DNA from: Toxorhynchites rutilus septentrionalis
Lineage: Eukaryota > Arthropoda > Insecta > Diptera > Culicidae
Assembly: GCF_029784135.1 (NCBI RefSeq)
Contig: NC_073746.1
Coordinates: 35,073,378 to 35,137,377, forward strand
Length of the DNA stretch: 64,000 nt
Direction: 5' to 3'
Positions 31,621 through 41,450 of the stretch are shown in pieces. Made by a program: the position numbers and the translations under genes. The notes under the pieces were generated by a model. The model did not search any database. It was not told where the DNA came from and saw only the letters and a program-made list of their open reading frames with translations. Position 1 is the first letter of the stretch. Every line of letters begins with the position of its first letter.

Positions 31621-32490
31621 TCATATATTCACAAGTGACATTAAGTTCCGTGGTTAAAATTAGTAATGAAACGGATGGTAGTTTGGCTGGCAAGCTTCGA
31701 GGCCGGAAGACCGGATATTCGGCATTTTATTTGCGAATAAGAAACTGGAAAAAAAATGCATGTTTACTTGAACCAAATAAAGGATTACATTTTAGGGAGT
31801 AATAAACGGATTTGTACATGGAAATAATGAACTTTGGTCATTTTTTTCGTATAGAATTAATATCATATATCCTATATAATATAGTATCAAATCTTCACCA
31901 AGGAATAATGAACAGATTTTTTTTATGTTTTCTATGATGAAATATTTGTGAATATATTGAAATAATTTCAATCCTAGTCGAGCGAGTAAGTACGACCAAT
32001 TCAAATGACCAAAGAGCATCAATCAATTATTTTCGTTCAAGATTCAGAAACTTGGGACTGTCTTGAGAGATGATAATTCGAGAGAGGGTACACTTACTTC
32101 ACCACAAATCAAATTACACGAAGCAAAAGACACGAAACTATATTAAACCTTACGCGCGAAGCTCATGACACCTTTTGGGATAGTTTTAACGAAGTGGCAA
32201 ATTAAAATGATAGTCAGTGTCGCGTTCAGGAAAAAATACCATTACCAAGGAAATCAAGGGATCCCAATCACGTACTTTACGCTAGGTGGTCATTAAACTG
32301 TAAGCAGTACCCCCCAATTGATAAGATTTGCTAGACTTTATCTTTCAGCTTTTTTGAAGTGGTGTTTACAGTGAATGACTGTTTTCCGGAACTGGCCTGG
32401 TGTCCGAAGCTAAGCGTAATCGGTTGGTTAAAAAAATCATAATAAAAGTAATAGTGTTAAATTATTAATATTAATTTTATTTTGAAAAAA
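31621..32490. other. Gene-free stretch after the mariner relic
   Basis: AT-rich, no reading frame with recognisable features. It may include the decayed 3' part of the mariner relic. Confidence 0.4.
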
Positions 32491-32494
32491 AAAG

Positions 32495-32610
32495 ATGTAT
32501 CTATCCGGTCAGATACCGGATAGGAGGTCACTATCCGGTATTCGACCGGATAGAAAATACTGGCCGGATAGGCCGAATATCGGATTGCAACCAGATATCC
32601 GGTTCATCTT
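32495..32610. repeat. Cluster of TATCCGG / CCGGATA motifs
   Basis: Within about 100 bp the heptamer TATCCGG occurs three times (near 32502, 32532, 32595) and its reverse complement CCGGATA three times (near 32516, 32546, 32564), with related CCGGTCAGATACCGG and GGCCGGATAGGCCGAATATCGG. CpG-containing palindromic clusters stand out in this AT-rich setting. Confidence 0.85.
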
Positions 32611-32615
32611 TAGTT

Positions 32616-35560
32616 AAAATGTTCTAGAGCTTGACTTCTTAGTAAATGTTTTTACTCAGCAGAAATGTTTTTTTTAATTCTATTAAAGAGCCATTTAGGA
32701 GTTTATTTTTTGATAATTTGTCAACAATTTCTTTCTACCATCCGTGGTTCAATTCAACCATAACCAGAGGGATTGTAAAAAAATCAAACGACTGTTTTTC
32801 TGCCGGAGTGTATTAAAATCGTCCAACAGAAGAATGCCAAGAAAAATTTCTGAAAGTTAGCAATGAATTCCTCGGAGTCACAAACTATCAGAAGATTTAC
32901 TGCTGGTGATATCAATAATACTTTTTGTAGCAATTCAACAGATAATCACTAGAGGCTCTCGATCGTCGAGCGTCAAGAAAAATATTCGGTGGTGTTCAGG
33001 AAAACGAGATATGGGAAGCAGAACTGACTACGATCTGGCCCGCTCTAAGGCAAACCCAGCATCCTAAAAATCGTGTAGACTGGGCGAGTGCATAAGGCGG
33101 AAAACGTTGCTACAATGTCGTAATGGTGTTGCTTCAATAACAGAAATAATTAAAATTGTAAATACCACACATTGTTGGCAAATAGTACGCAACTGTTTTT
33201 TTTCCAAACATCAAACGGATAATAATCATATTGAAAATAATTGCTCAGAAGTGGAGGGAAAATTATTTTTCTTGTAATTTTCATACATAAAAAATGGAAT
33301 GAACTCGCAGGTCTTCTCAAATGAATTATCAGAAGCAGCTAAATTGAGAGAGAATTATCTATAATTAATAAACGTCACATTAATTAGATCAATTACTGAA
33401 CGACATTCTGATCCTCCCAACAAAATCCCACCCTTCCCAGCAAGGAGATCGGTATGTACTCAAATGAAGTTTCTTCGAGTGTTTGAACTTTTCATAAAAG
33501 TTAAAATTACCTAACCTTGCCAGAAAAGTGTCAGGTTGGGTTATAGAAATACTCATCGGAGTATGTTTGGTAAATGCTGCTGCAATCATGCTAAATTCCT
33601 AGAAATCTTCATACATCTAAAATGTTATAAGCCGCATCTCTTAGCTAATAATTCATAATTAGCAAACGAGAAACGAGGAAATATGAACCATTTAATGGAT
33701 AAGTACTTAATGACATTGATTAAGGCGAGTTATGAATATTCTGTAAACCAAGTTTTCCCCCTCGCTATCAAATTCAATTTTGTTTGATTAAGCGTCTCCC
33801 GAAATTGCCTCCCGAACGGTCATTTTTCGAAAACAAAAATGCGTTCAGCAAACAATGACCTACAATAATAACTTATCGCCCGATCGAAGGCCGCTTCTCG
33901 CCGTGATACGTTCGAGTACGCCCAAATCGGGCATAACAGTTTTCCGGGAGGAATGTGATAACATAGAGAAAAACACCCGGCGACACCTTCGGAGAACTGG
34001 CGCGAGACGGTAAATATATTTAGAAATACTGCTTGCTCATATCGCGCAAATGGATGAAAATAACGGCGATATCAATCTTACTTATTTATCGCCACGATGT
34101 TGTTTTCTCCTGTTTATCGTTGGGGTGAAAAAAATAACATTTTTCTCCACGCTAGTCAGTATATCGTTCGGTAGTTCCCATGTCTGGCTGGCTTCCCCGG
34201 AAACTCAACTTGACTGACGAAAGTCGGTGCAATTCCAGTGCGTCGATTAATTGCAGCCATTAGCTTGCGTGACTGTTATCATCACTTAAACAAATTCAGT
34301 AAAATTATTCAACTCCCTCGTCTTCATATTCCAGCCGTGAATGAAAAGAAGAAAACTCACACTATTTTTTCCGAAGTTGGCTTCACTTTTCCGAATGTTC
34401 ATGGTATAGTATTCATCGACAGTCGCCTCTTCGAAATAAAATCGATGCACCAGATTTACCATCGAAAGGACAACGAGAGGAACTTTAATTGCACTAATGC
34501 GCTTCATTGTAATGAGCTATAAATCAAGTTCTGAACGAAAGCAAAGCATAGCTTTGCCTCATCGATACGACCTCGATTGCTCTCTTCAATAACCGGTGCA
34601 ACACTTTGAACACGGACCACGTACAGAAGTACTGAAAAAAATAAAATAAAAAGTCGACGAAAAGTGGATCACGGCGAGACAAAAAGCACCATCATCCTTC
34701 CAGTTTGATTACAGTCGTACATCGTTCGACCTTTATGTGGCACACACTAATTGAATTACCCTCGACGCCACCCTCTCCTTCTGGTGAAGCTCCTGTGGTA
34801 ATTACGGCTTTTACTTTCGCCCCCGATGTGGGGAATCCTTCTAGCAGAGTGTGCGAATAGAGAACGGCAATTATAAAAAGACATTAACAAAATGTAATTA
34901 ACAGAACAGCAAAAGGACAACCCCTTGGACTGCCTCTTGTGTTTTGTTGCATTCGGAATACTTGTACATCAAGGCTAGACACGAGTGGCGCTTCCAGGTA
35001 CTCAAAGGAAGGATTCCCCAAACGAGGCAGTTTTTAAGTTCCCTGCTATAGAGCCGAACCTTATGCTCAAATTCTTCTGCATCACGCGCCGCATCATACG
35101 GCAAATCGAGGCAGCTATCTAAGCGAAAAAAATCACAAATGAACAGACACAAACCATCATCACTCTGTCTCGTTCGCTTGTATGAGCGATTTCATCAGGC
35201 TGTTAAGAAACATAAAACGGCAGACGCACTCAACTAGAGATCCTCTTTCGTCTACCACTTTTGCTGGCGAGCCAAAAGAGCGAAAGTGATTTATTAATTC
35301 CGATCCATTAGACACGTTCTATTGGATCCGTCTGGTTTTGATTCCTTTTGAAGAAGTCATATCCAATGAATAGATATGTCTTACAATGCACTATTTAATA
35401 AAATAAAGAGCAATAATGAACAAAATCACTCTTAATGGAAACAAGATATGATTTGGCTGTGGAGTAATTCCGACGTTTCATGAATGGTACTCTTATTGAG
35501 ATTGCCAACAATCAACTGTTCCTTAAGGATGCCGTATACTGTTTGTCCGGAGATCAAATA
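32616..35560. other. Low-copy, gene-free stretch
   Basis: The 33.7-35.3 kb part is GC-balanced and without matches in the window. Examples are CCCGATCGAAGGCCGCTTCT at 33879 and adjacent CpG-rich sequence. No ORF over 100 codons and no domain. This is a candidate for host regulatory or intronic DNA. Confidence 0.4.
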
Positions 35561-35569
35561 TTATTATTA

Positions 35570-36000
35570 GACACTTTTTGACAGATGAAGTTTGTGTATA
35601 AGTGTATGAAATTTGGAAAATCGATTTTTTTTTCGATGCCAAATGACTTAAAAATGCATAAAACGTCGAGATCATCTCGAATAAAAAATTGTTGGCGGAA
35701 AATTAACCTTCTGGGATCTAGCCTGAGTTTCAATCAAGGTATGGAAAAAAATGATTATCCAATTTAGAGATGTAAATTTTGTTTATTGACCCAAAAAAAT
35801 AGCCTGTGCAAAATTTCAGCTCAATCGGACAATATTTAGGGGTGCCTCAAAACGCTCAAAGTTTTGATTTTTTGAAACCTGAAAATCTCCCAAGGGAGGA
35901 GTACATGAAATTAGGAAAATAGGCTTTTTTTCGATGCCAAATGACTTAAAAATGCATTTTAGTACCTAATCGCAAAATATCAGATCCGTATTTTTTTATT
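35570..36000. repeat. Diverged foldback-element fragment
   Basis: GATGCCAAATGACTTAAAAATGCAT occurs twice (about 35635 and 35932). With AAAACGTCGAGAT and CTCCCAAGGGAGGAGTA this matches the left half of the foldback element at 8968-9484. Confidence 0.6.
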
Positions 36001-36301
36001 TTTTTCATGTTTTTTTTTTAAATTCGTAAATTTTGAACTGCTGGACCGATTCAGATGATCGACATATCAAATTAAAGCCAACTGAGATTTTAGAAATTTT
36101 AGAAAAAAATACTACACCTGCAAACAATTAGAATTTTGTTTTTGTAATTTTTGTATTTGTTTTTTGCAGTGTACATGGTCTCAGGACCAATTTTTTTATA
36201 TTTTTCCTTGAAAGCTGAGGATTTTTACACATCACATCCAAGAATAAGATATGTGTTGTTTTTCGTTTTTGAGATATGATTTTTCAAAGTAAACATGTTT
36301 T

Positions 36302-37060
36302 TAGTCTTCTTTCAACATTCCATTGCGACTAGACTAATCTCCACGACTAGAATTCAATTTTGTGTCAAGTCTTATATTTTTTTCAAAAAAGACTAGCTCA
36401 CTGAATTCAATTTTCTATATCGATTATCTGAATCGGTCGAGTAGTTCAAAAGTTATGAATATGAAAAATGCATTTTGGGAAAGAAGGGGGAAAATTATTT
36501 CTAAGATTATCGGTTAATTTTGAAAAATCATAATCTAAAAACGAAAAAGAACACATCTGTGATTTTCGAATATGTTATGCAAAAAATCCTCAGCTTTCAA
36601 GAAAAAGTTTAAAAATAATAGCGTCCTTGATCCCGAGACCATGTAAACTATAAAAATCAAATACAATCATTAATGACGAAAGCAAAATTAAAATGTTTTG
36701 AAAGAAATGATAATGGGGAAAACATTTATATTTCGAACTATCAGTTATCTCTGGAAAAACAAAATCTAAAAAAGAAAAAGAACACATCTCTGATTATTGG
36801 ATATGTTATGTAAACTATTAAAAACAAATACAGTTAAAAATTACAAAAACAAAATTCAAATTTTTAAGATAATCATTCCCTAATCATTCAACACTAAGTT
36901 AGAGGAAGTGTACCTATGACATTCAAATATAAACCGCATGATTTTCGAAAGGTTAACTCATTCTTTGAAGGGCATACTGTTCAGCAGTCTTTTTGAGGAC
37001 GTTATCAATAAAAGACATATACTTGTTTTTCTTTTTTTCCTTTTCCTTTTCCTTTTCCTT
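36302..37060. repeat. Dispersed repeat, copy 1 of a 0.75-0.9-kb family
   Basis: Closely matches 48915-49790 in order, from CTTCTTTCAACATTCC through TCTGAATCGGTCGAG, CGAAAAAGAACACATCT and GTTAACTCATTC to a CTTTTCCTTTTCC tract. It lacks about 100 bp present in the other copy after AAATGTTTTGAAAG (36703). A third, more diverged relative occupies parts of 57700-58400. Non-coding, class unknown; the pyrimidine tract at one end might be a retroelement tail. Confidence 0.75.
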
Positions 37061-37065
37061 TTTGT

Positions 37066-37330
37066 CAGGTCGGACTCAATTATATACTCAATTATATACT
37101 ATTTTAGAGTGTATATGATTTATTCCAAGAAAAAACCTAATAATTCAATGTTAAGATGAAAGTTAATTAGCTAGTGCATTTTATTACTTCCTAAATTTTA
37201 TTTATATCCACAAATTCACATATTTCACAACTGTATTCTGAATAACTTTTGTTTTTTTCATCCTTCAAATGGAAGCAACAAAATCGTCCACGTATTAACC
37301 GTCCCTGTTGAATTACAGCCAGTTCAAGGG
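37066..37330 (-). mobile_element. Truncated copy of the CAGKGCGGACT MITE
   Basis: Begins CAGGTCGGACTCAATTATAT. The interior (37190-37320) is the reverse complement of the dispersed repeat at 18740-18960 (CTTCAAATGGAAGCAAC). The other terminus is missing. Confidence 0.5.
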
Positions 37331-37422
37331 GGTATTCTAGTGTAGAGACATGAATTTCGGACGTTTTCTCGAGCTCCGTAAACATAAAACAAAGAATATT
37401 TTTACCATCCATTATACCATTA

Positions 37423-37818
37423 CAGGTAAACTTCGATATAACGTACATTTTACTTTCAAAACTGTACGTTGTATCGAATTGTACGTTATATCGAAGCATA
37501 ATATAGTACTCACAAACGTAGTCTATAATACATTGTTGTGTTGCTGTTTTAGTCAAGTTAACTTCAATCAGAAGACGAATGAAGTTTCCCTTCGTACTGT
37601 TGATTAAAGCTTGATTCATTTAGAATCCGGAATCACAAAACCAGCTGTATTTCGGGATTGGTACAAAACTTGTTTTAACTTTTTTTGTTCTATCAGAAAA
37701 AAAAATATTGAAAATATTTTTCCTTTACTCTTTGGAAATGTGTACGTTATATCGAAGTAAAATGTACGTTATATCGAGTGACGTTGTATCGAGGGTACGT
37801 TATATCGAAGTTTCCCTG
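37423..37818. mobile_element. MITE built from TTATATCGA repeats
   Basis: The left end CAGGTAAACTTCGATATAAC and the reversed right end CAGGGAAACTTCGATATAAC match over more than 20 bp with one difference. TA precedes the left end; the right flank reads TC, so the second TA is mutated. The motif GTACGTTATATCGA or its variant recurs at least three times near each end, in both orientations. The ends resemble a Tc1-type MITE. Non-coding. Confidence 0.8.
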
Positions 37819-37829
37819 TCATATATTCA

Positions 37830-38530
37830 TCCATCTTTTATCAATAAACAAAAATTGAACGGAGACAAAATATTTATATCTAGAATAGTTGCAAACTGAC
37901 GAGAAGGTTCAAAAAAAAGTTGTGCCGTGGCGTACACGATTCCAGATTCCAGTACATGATATCGCATGAACCTCGGACAAGTCAAAAACATATTCCTTGA
38001 CACAATGGCGGTAGTTTTAAACGTTTTTTCTACGTTTTCCGATTTTTAAAAAATAGTACAATTAGAAAATCATAATAATTTTTTTGAGGTTTATGCGATA
38101 GAGAGATGCATACAGATTGTATCCATATAAATTCGACATAAATCAGATCAGTAGAACTTGAGATATCGTGTACGCCAATTTGAAAAAACTGGTTTCGAGA
38201 AAAACGCATTTGAAGTTAATTGTTATGGCCGTAGCAGGTTAGATACCGCCTCACTAAAAGGGCTATAACTCGGTAAAAAATTAGATTTTTGGAAAAAAAA
38301 AATTTTCTTTAACGCTTAAACTTCAAAAATATAACGAAAAAAAAAATTACTTTTATGAAATTTCTAGACTAGAATACTTCCTTGAGGCAAACAGAGTTTC
38401 GGACACATACAAAATTTGTAATTTTAAATCTTATATCTGAATATCTGAATATTTTTATTTTAAGTTGGTACTACTGTCAGTTTTCCTGATGTCAATTTTG
38501 AGCGCGATCCGTCATATAATTTGTTTACAG
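37830..38530. other. Probable old repeat, nothing coding
   Basis: AT-rich. Phrases such as GTTTCGAGAAAAACGCATTT and GGGCTATAACTCGG look like dispersed mosquito repeat, but no termini were found. Confidence 0.4.
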
Positions 38531-38599
38531 TGTCATTAATAACAAGTTTGTTTTTTTTTGCTCGGCTATTTTTAATAAGGGTAATTCTATTGATCAAAA

Positions 38600-39190
38600 A
38601 TGTTGTGTGAAATTTTGTGTTTCAAACAAAATTTCTTGTATCGAAACGTTGAAAGTGTTTTTAAATACATTTGGCGACTCAACTATGTTGAAAACACGGA
38701 TGTATTAATGATAAAAGGCATTTAAAGACGGCTGAGACAAGATAAAGGATTTGCCACGTCACGGACGACCATCCGTCTATACAACTGATGAGAACATCGA
38801 AAAATAAAGTGGAATAGAAAGGAGCTAGTCCGTGAAATAAATATCTCTCACGACACCGTTTGTTATTTTGATTTATGTTTTGGACGTAAAAAAGTCACAG
38901 CACGACTAGTGCTAAAAGAACTGAATTTCTTCAGACATTGAATCATAATCAAGTGGCTAAAAGAACTGAATTTCTTCAGACATTGAATCATAATCAAGTG
39001 GCTGAAAACATGCTTGAACGAACAAAATTTAATCACACGTTCATCCAATGCATAATCATTGGCGACGAGACATGAGTGTGACTATTTCCTATTTCCGAAA
39101 CTCTGATTACCGCTTCGAAGGACCAGTTTTGACAAGACATAAAAACGAATTTGTTGCGTGAACTGAAGGACCAGTTTGTCGATGAGAAAC
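38600..39190 (+). pseudogene. Mariner-family transposase relic with internal tandem duplication
   Basis: Readable fragments on the plus strand are NTFGDSTMLKTRMY (first DNA-binding region), FKDGREDKGL then RHGRPSVYTTDENIEK (linker with the GRPS motif), KELNFFRH-like sequence, and HTFIQCIIIGDET followed by a stop where the family has Trp (TGDETW, with the first catalytic Asp). Many stops and frameshifts. A 45-bp segment is duplicated in tandem at 38911-38955 and 38956-39000. This copy is long dead. Confidence 0.65.
38911..39000 (+). repeat. Exact 45-bp tandem duplication
   Basis: Unit beginning GCTAAAAGAACTGAATTTCT at 38911 and again at 38956. The two copies are identical, so the event is younger than the surrounding decay. 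Confidence 0.95.
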
Positions 39191-39740
39191 CAAGCAACAC
39201 TCACAATTACAATTTTTTCCCTTCATTTTCCATTGTCAGTTATTTTTTATTAAAAACTCGTTTCACTGGGATCTAAGAATTGTTCCCAATATATTTTTGT
39301 ATATTCATCTTTTTGTTTTTATTGTCTATTGTTTGTTTGGAGTGTTGATTAGCTTATATACGTTTCAAATATGAAAAAATAATCTTTTCATGAGCTAATT
39401 ATCACTTGATTAGAATCAAAGTAAAATAAAATAAAAAATCATTGTCACACACTCACATAACTCACACGAGCTTTGATAAAATCATCATCGATGGTCACTG
39501 ACCACTGTCCGAGAACAATTCCCCAAAAATGCTGTGCCAAAAAACAATAGGCACAAATACAGAGTTTCTCAGATTAAACGCTTACCAAAAAAAATCGAAC
39601 AGTTCCTTATAAAAAAATTGTTTTCGCTCTGTCGATGGTAACACTGCATTCCCCACTTCGGGACGATTATATTCGGCTACTCGTTCAGTTTGATAGGATG
39701 GTTTTTAGTGTCAAGATGTACAATTAACAAAAACGTGTAT
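39191..39740. other. Gene-free stretch
   Basis: AT-rich, no supported features. Confidence 0.4.
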
Positions 39741-39745
39741 TTTTA

Positions 39746-39970
39746 GTGAAATCGTATTACTCGAGCAACCGAAGCCTTAATAAAACATTTGTCATCGTCG
39801 ATTACTTCCTCTGGGGTTGCGTGAAGGACCATTGCTATGTTAATAAGCCACAAAATTTGGAGGAACTTGAAGAACTCGGAATGTTAGAGCTGTGCATGAA
39901 GAATTTTGTTTGCCGTTTCGAACGTGTTGTCGAAAAAAGGGGTGGTCACATCAAAAATGTCCTAAAATAA
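39746..39970 (+). pseudogene. C-terminal fragment of a mariner-like (DD41D-type) transposase
   Basis: Reads VDYFLWGCVKDHCYVNKPQNLEEL and, near the end, MKNFVCRFERVVEKRGGHIKNVLK. The transposase at 50220-51303 ends DFF..WGYAKDRVYANSPQTVEHL ... ENYLFRIKVCEEALGGHLNDV, the same order. Only the last quarter of the protein is present, including the position of the third catalytic Asp (D in VDYFLWG). Confidence 0.6.
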
Positions 39971-40150
39971 GCTTTATTTTCATTTATTTAAAAGAAAAAT
40001 CGGTTCACTTTTGTAGAAAGTATTAAAATTTGATAACTAATACCGCAAATACATAAGTTACTATCACTAATATTAATTCGAAAAAGATATGCATTCGAGG
40101 AATAATGATTAGACTTGAGTCTGCACACTACCCGTATGAAATCACGAGAA

Positions 40151-40152
40151 TA
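40151..40152. repeat. TA target duplication, left
   Basis: TA immediately before the ITmD37E terminus; partner at 41451-41452. Confidence 0.9.
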
Positions 40153-40201
40153 AAGGGTGTGTCACATCAAATTGCATCACGGAAAAAACGCTGTAGAAAT
40201 T
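40153..40201 (+). repeat. ITmD37E left terminal inverted repeat (49 bp)
   Basis: Perfect reverse complement of 41402-41450. Presumed transposase binding and cleavage end. Confidence 0.95.
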
Positions 40202-40304
40202 TAATTTTTAGGAATTATATCTTCAGCTTTCGCTTATAATCAGATAAGAGTGTATAGATCACGTTGGCCATGCTTCACTGTCAATTTTTCGTAAATTTGG
40301 AAAA

Positions 40305-41321
40305 ATGCCGTCGAACGAAAAAGAGCGTCGTGAATTAATCCTGTGCACTCATTTCGAGAATCCGGAGTTGTCTCATCGGGACATCGGTAAGATGCTGGGA
40401 ATCGTCCAATCCACGGTCAGCAGAGTACTAAAACGATACTTCGAGAACCTAACCATCGACCGGAAGGTGAAGAACGGCAAAAATGGATGCTCCGTCAGTG
40501 AAAAAGATCACAAGCGCGTATTTAAAAAGTTTAGACGTGATCCGAGAAGTTCGGTCCGGGATGTCGCCAATAAGCTGAATTTGTCAAGTTCATTCGTCCA
40601 GCGGACCAAGCAGCGGGAGGGCCTGCGTACATACAAGGTTCAGAAGGTTCCTAACCGCGACGAAAGGCAAAACATGGTGGGGAAGACGCGAGCCCGGAAG
40701 CTGTACACCGAAATGCTGACGAAGCCGCATTGCCTGGTAATGGACGACGAAACCTACGTCAAAGCGGACTTTCGTCAACTGCCGGGCCTGTTGTTCTTCT
40801 CCGCAGAGGACAAATTCAGCGTTCCGGAGGAGATTCGCAAGCAGAAACTATCCAAGTTTGCCAAAAAGTACATAGTGTGGCAAGCGATCTGCTCTTGCGG
40901 AAGGCGGAGCGCCCCCTTCGTGATGACCGGCACGGTAAACGGGCAGGTTTACCTTAAGGAGTGCCTACAGAAGCGCTTACTACCACTATTGAAGCAGCAC
41001 GAGGGCCCGACCATCTTCTGGCCGGATTTCGCTTCGTGCCACTATTCAAAGGACGTGTTGGAGTGGTACGAAGCCAACGGGGTCATCTTCGTGCCAAAGG
41101 AAATGAACCCGCCCAACGCGCCGGAGCTTCGCCCAATAGAAAAATATTGGGCGATTATGAAGCAGGCCCTCCGAAAGAACCCAAAAGTTGTCAAATCGGA
41201 GGCGGACTTCAAGAGAAAATGGATTTCTGTTCAAAAAAAACTACAACCTGACGTTGTACAGAACCTTATGGACGGGGTAAAGAGGAAGGTGCGAGCATAC
41301 GGGCTTGGGCTCGAAGTATGA
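40305..41321 (+). CDS. D,D37E transposase (ITmD37E), intact ORF
   Basis: 338 codons, the usual length for Tc1/mariner-superfamily transposases. Two helix-turn-helix regions come first: residues 11-45 (LSHRDIGKMLGIVQSTVSR) and 66-105 (SSVRDVANKLNLSSSFVQR). A basic linker follows (KVQKVPNRDER, about 111-121). The DDE domain holds Asp148 (VMDDETY), Asp241 (TIFWPD) and Glu279 (LRPIEKYW). Thirty-seven residues separate the last two, which defines the D,D37E mosquito group. It would bind the 49-bp ends in the nucleus and move the element to TA sites. The ATG lies about 100 bp inside the left end. The C-terminus KVRAYGLGLEV is shared with the broken copy at 14620. Confidence 0.95.
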   Translation: MPSNEKERRELILCTHFENPELSHRDIGKMLGIVQSTVSRVLKRYFENLTIDRKVKNGKNGCSVSEKDHKRVFKKFRRDPRSSVRDVANKLNLSSSFVQRTKQREGLRTYKVQKVPNRDERQNMVGKTRARKLYTEMLTKPHCLVMDDETYVKADFRQLPGLLFFSAEDKFSVPEEIRKQKLSKFAKKYIVWQAICSCGRRSAPFVMTGTVNGQVYLKECLQKRLLPLLKQHEGPTIFWPDFASCHYSKDVLEWYEANGVIFVPKEMNPPNAPELRPIEKYWAIMKQALRKNPKVVKSEADFKRKWISVQKKLQPDVVQNLMDGVKRKVRAYGLGLEV

Positions 41322-41401
41322 ATAAAAAGAAAATGCCAAAAGTTGTTTAAAAGTTTTTATTTTACTGTCTAAAATTTTCAAAAGGATCGTTCTACTGGGC
41401 G

Positions 41402-41450
41402 AATTTCTACAGCGTTTTTTCCGTGATGCAATTTGATGTGACACACCCTT
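41402..41450 (-). repeat. ITmD37E right terminal inverted repeat (49 bp)
   Basis: Perfect reverse complement of the left terminus, followed by TA. Confidence 0.95.

Larger units (their letters stand above)
40153..41450 (+). mobile_element. ITmD37E transposon copy 2, structurally intact
   Basis: 1298 bp flanked by TA on both sides. The terminal inverted repeats are 49 bp and perfectly matched (40153-40201 and 41402-41450, starting AAGGGTGTGTCACATC). One uninterrupted transposase ORF lies between. It sits inside the ORF2 of LINE copy 2 and is oriented against it. Nothing visible prevents it from being transposition-competent. Confidence 0.95.

Noticed and set aside
33000..33100. Possible transposase fragment near CGAGATATGGGAAGCAGAAC
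   Set aside because: Translations showed no conserved motif in any frame.
37191..37619. 142-codon minus-strand ORF
   Set aside because: It crosses from a MITE fragment into an unrelated MITE. The reading frame is accidental.
37423..37818. CRISPR-like array of 14-bp repeats
   Set aside because: Repeats occur in both orientations, spacing is irregular, and the locus has TA-type inverted ends of a MITE in a eukaryotic genome.
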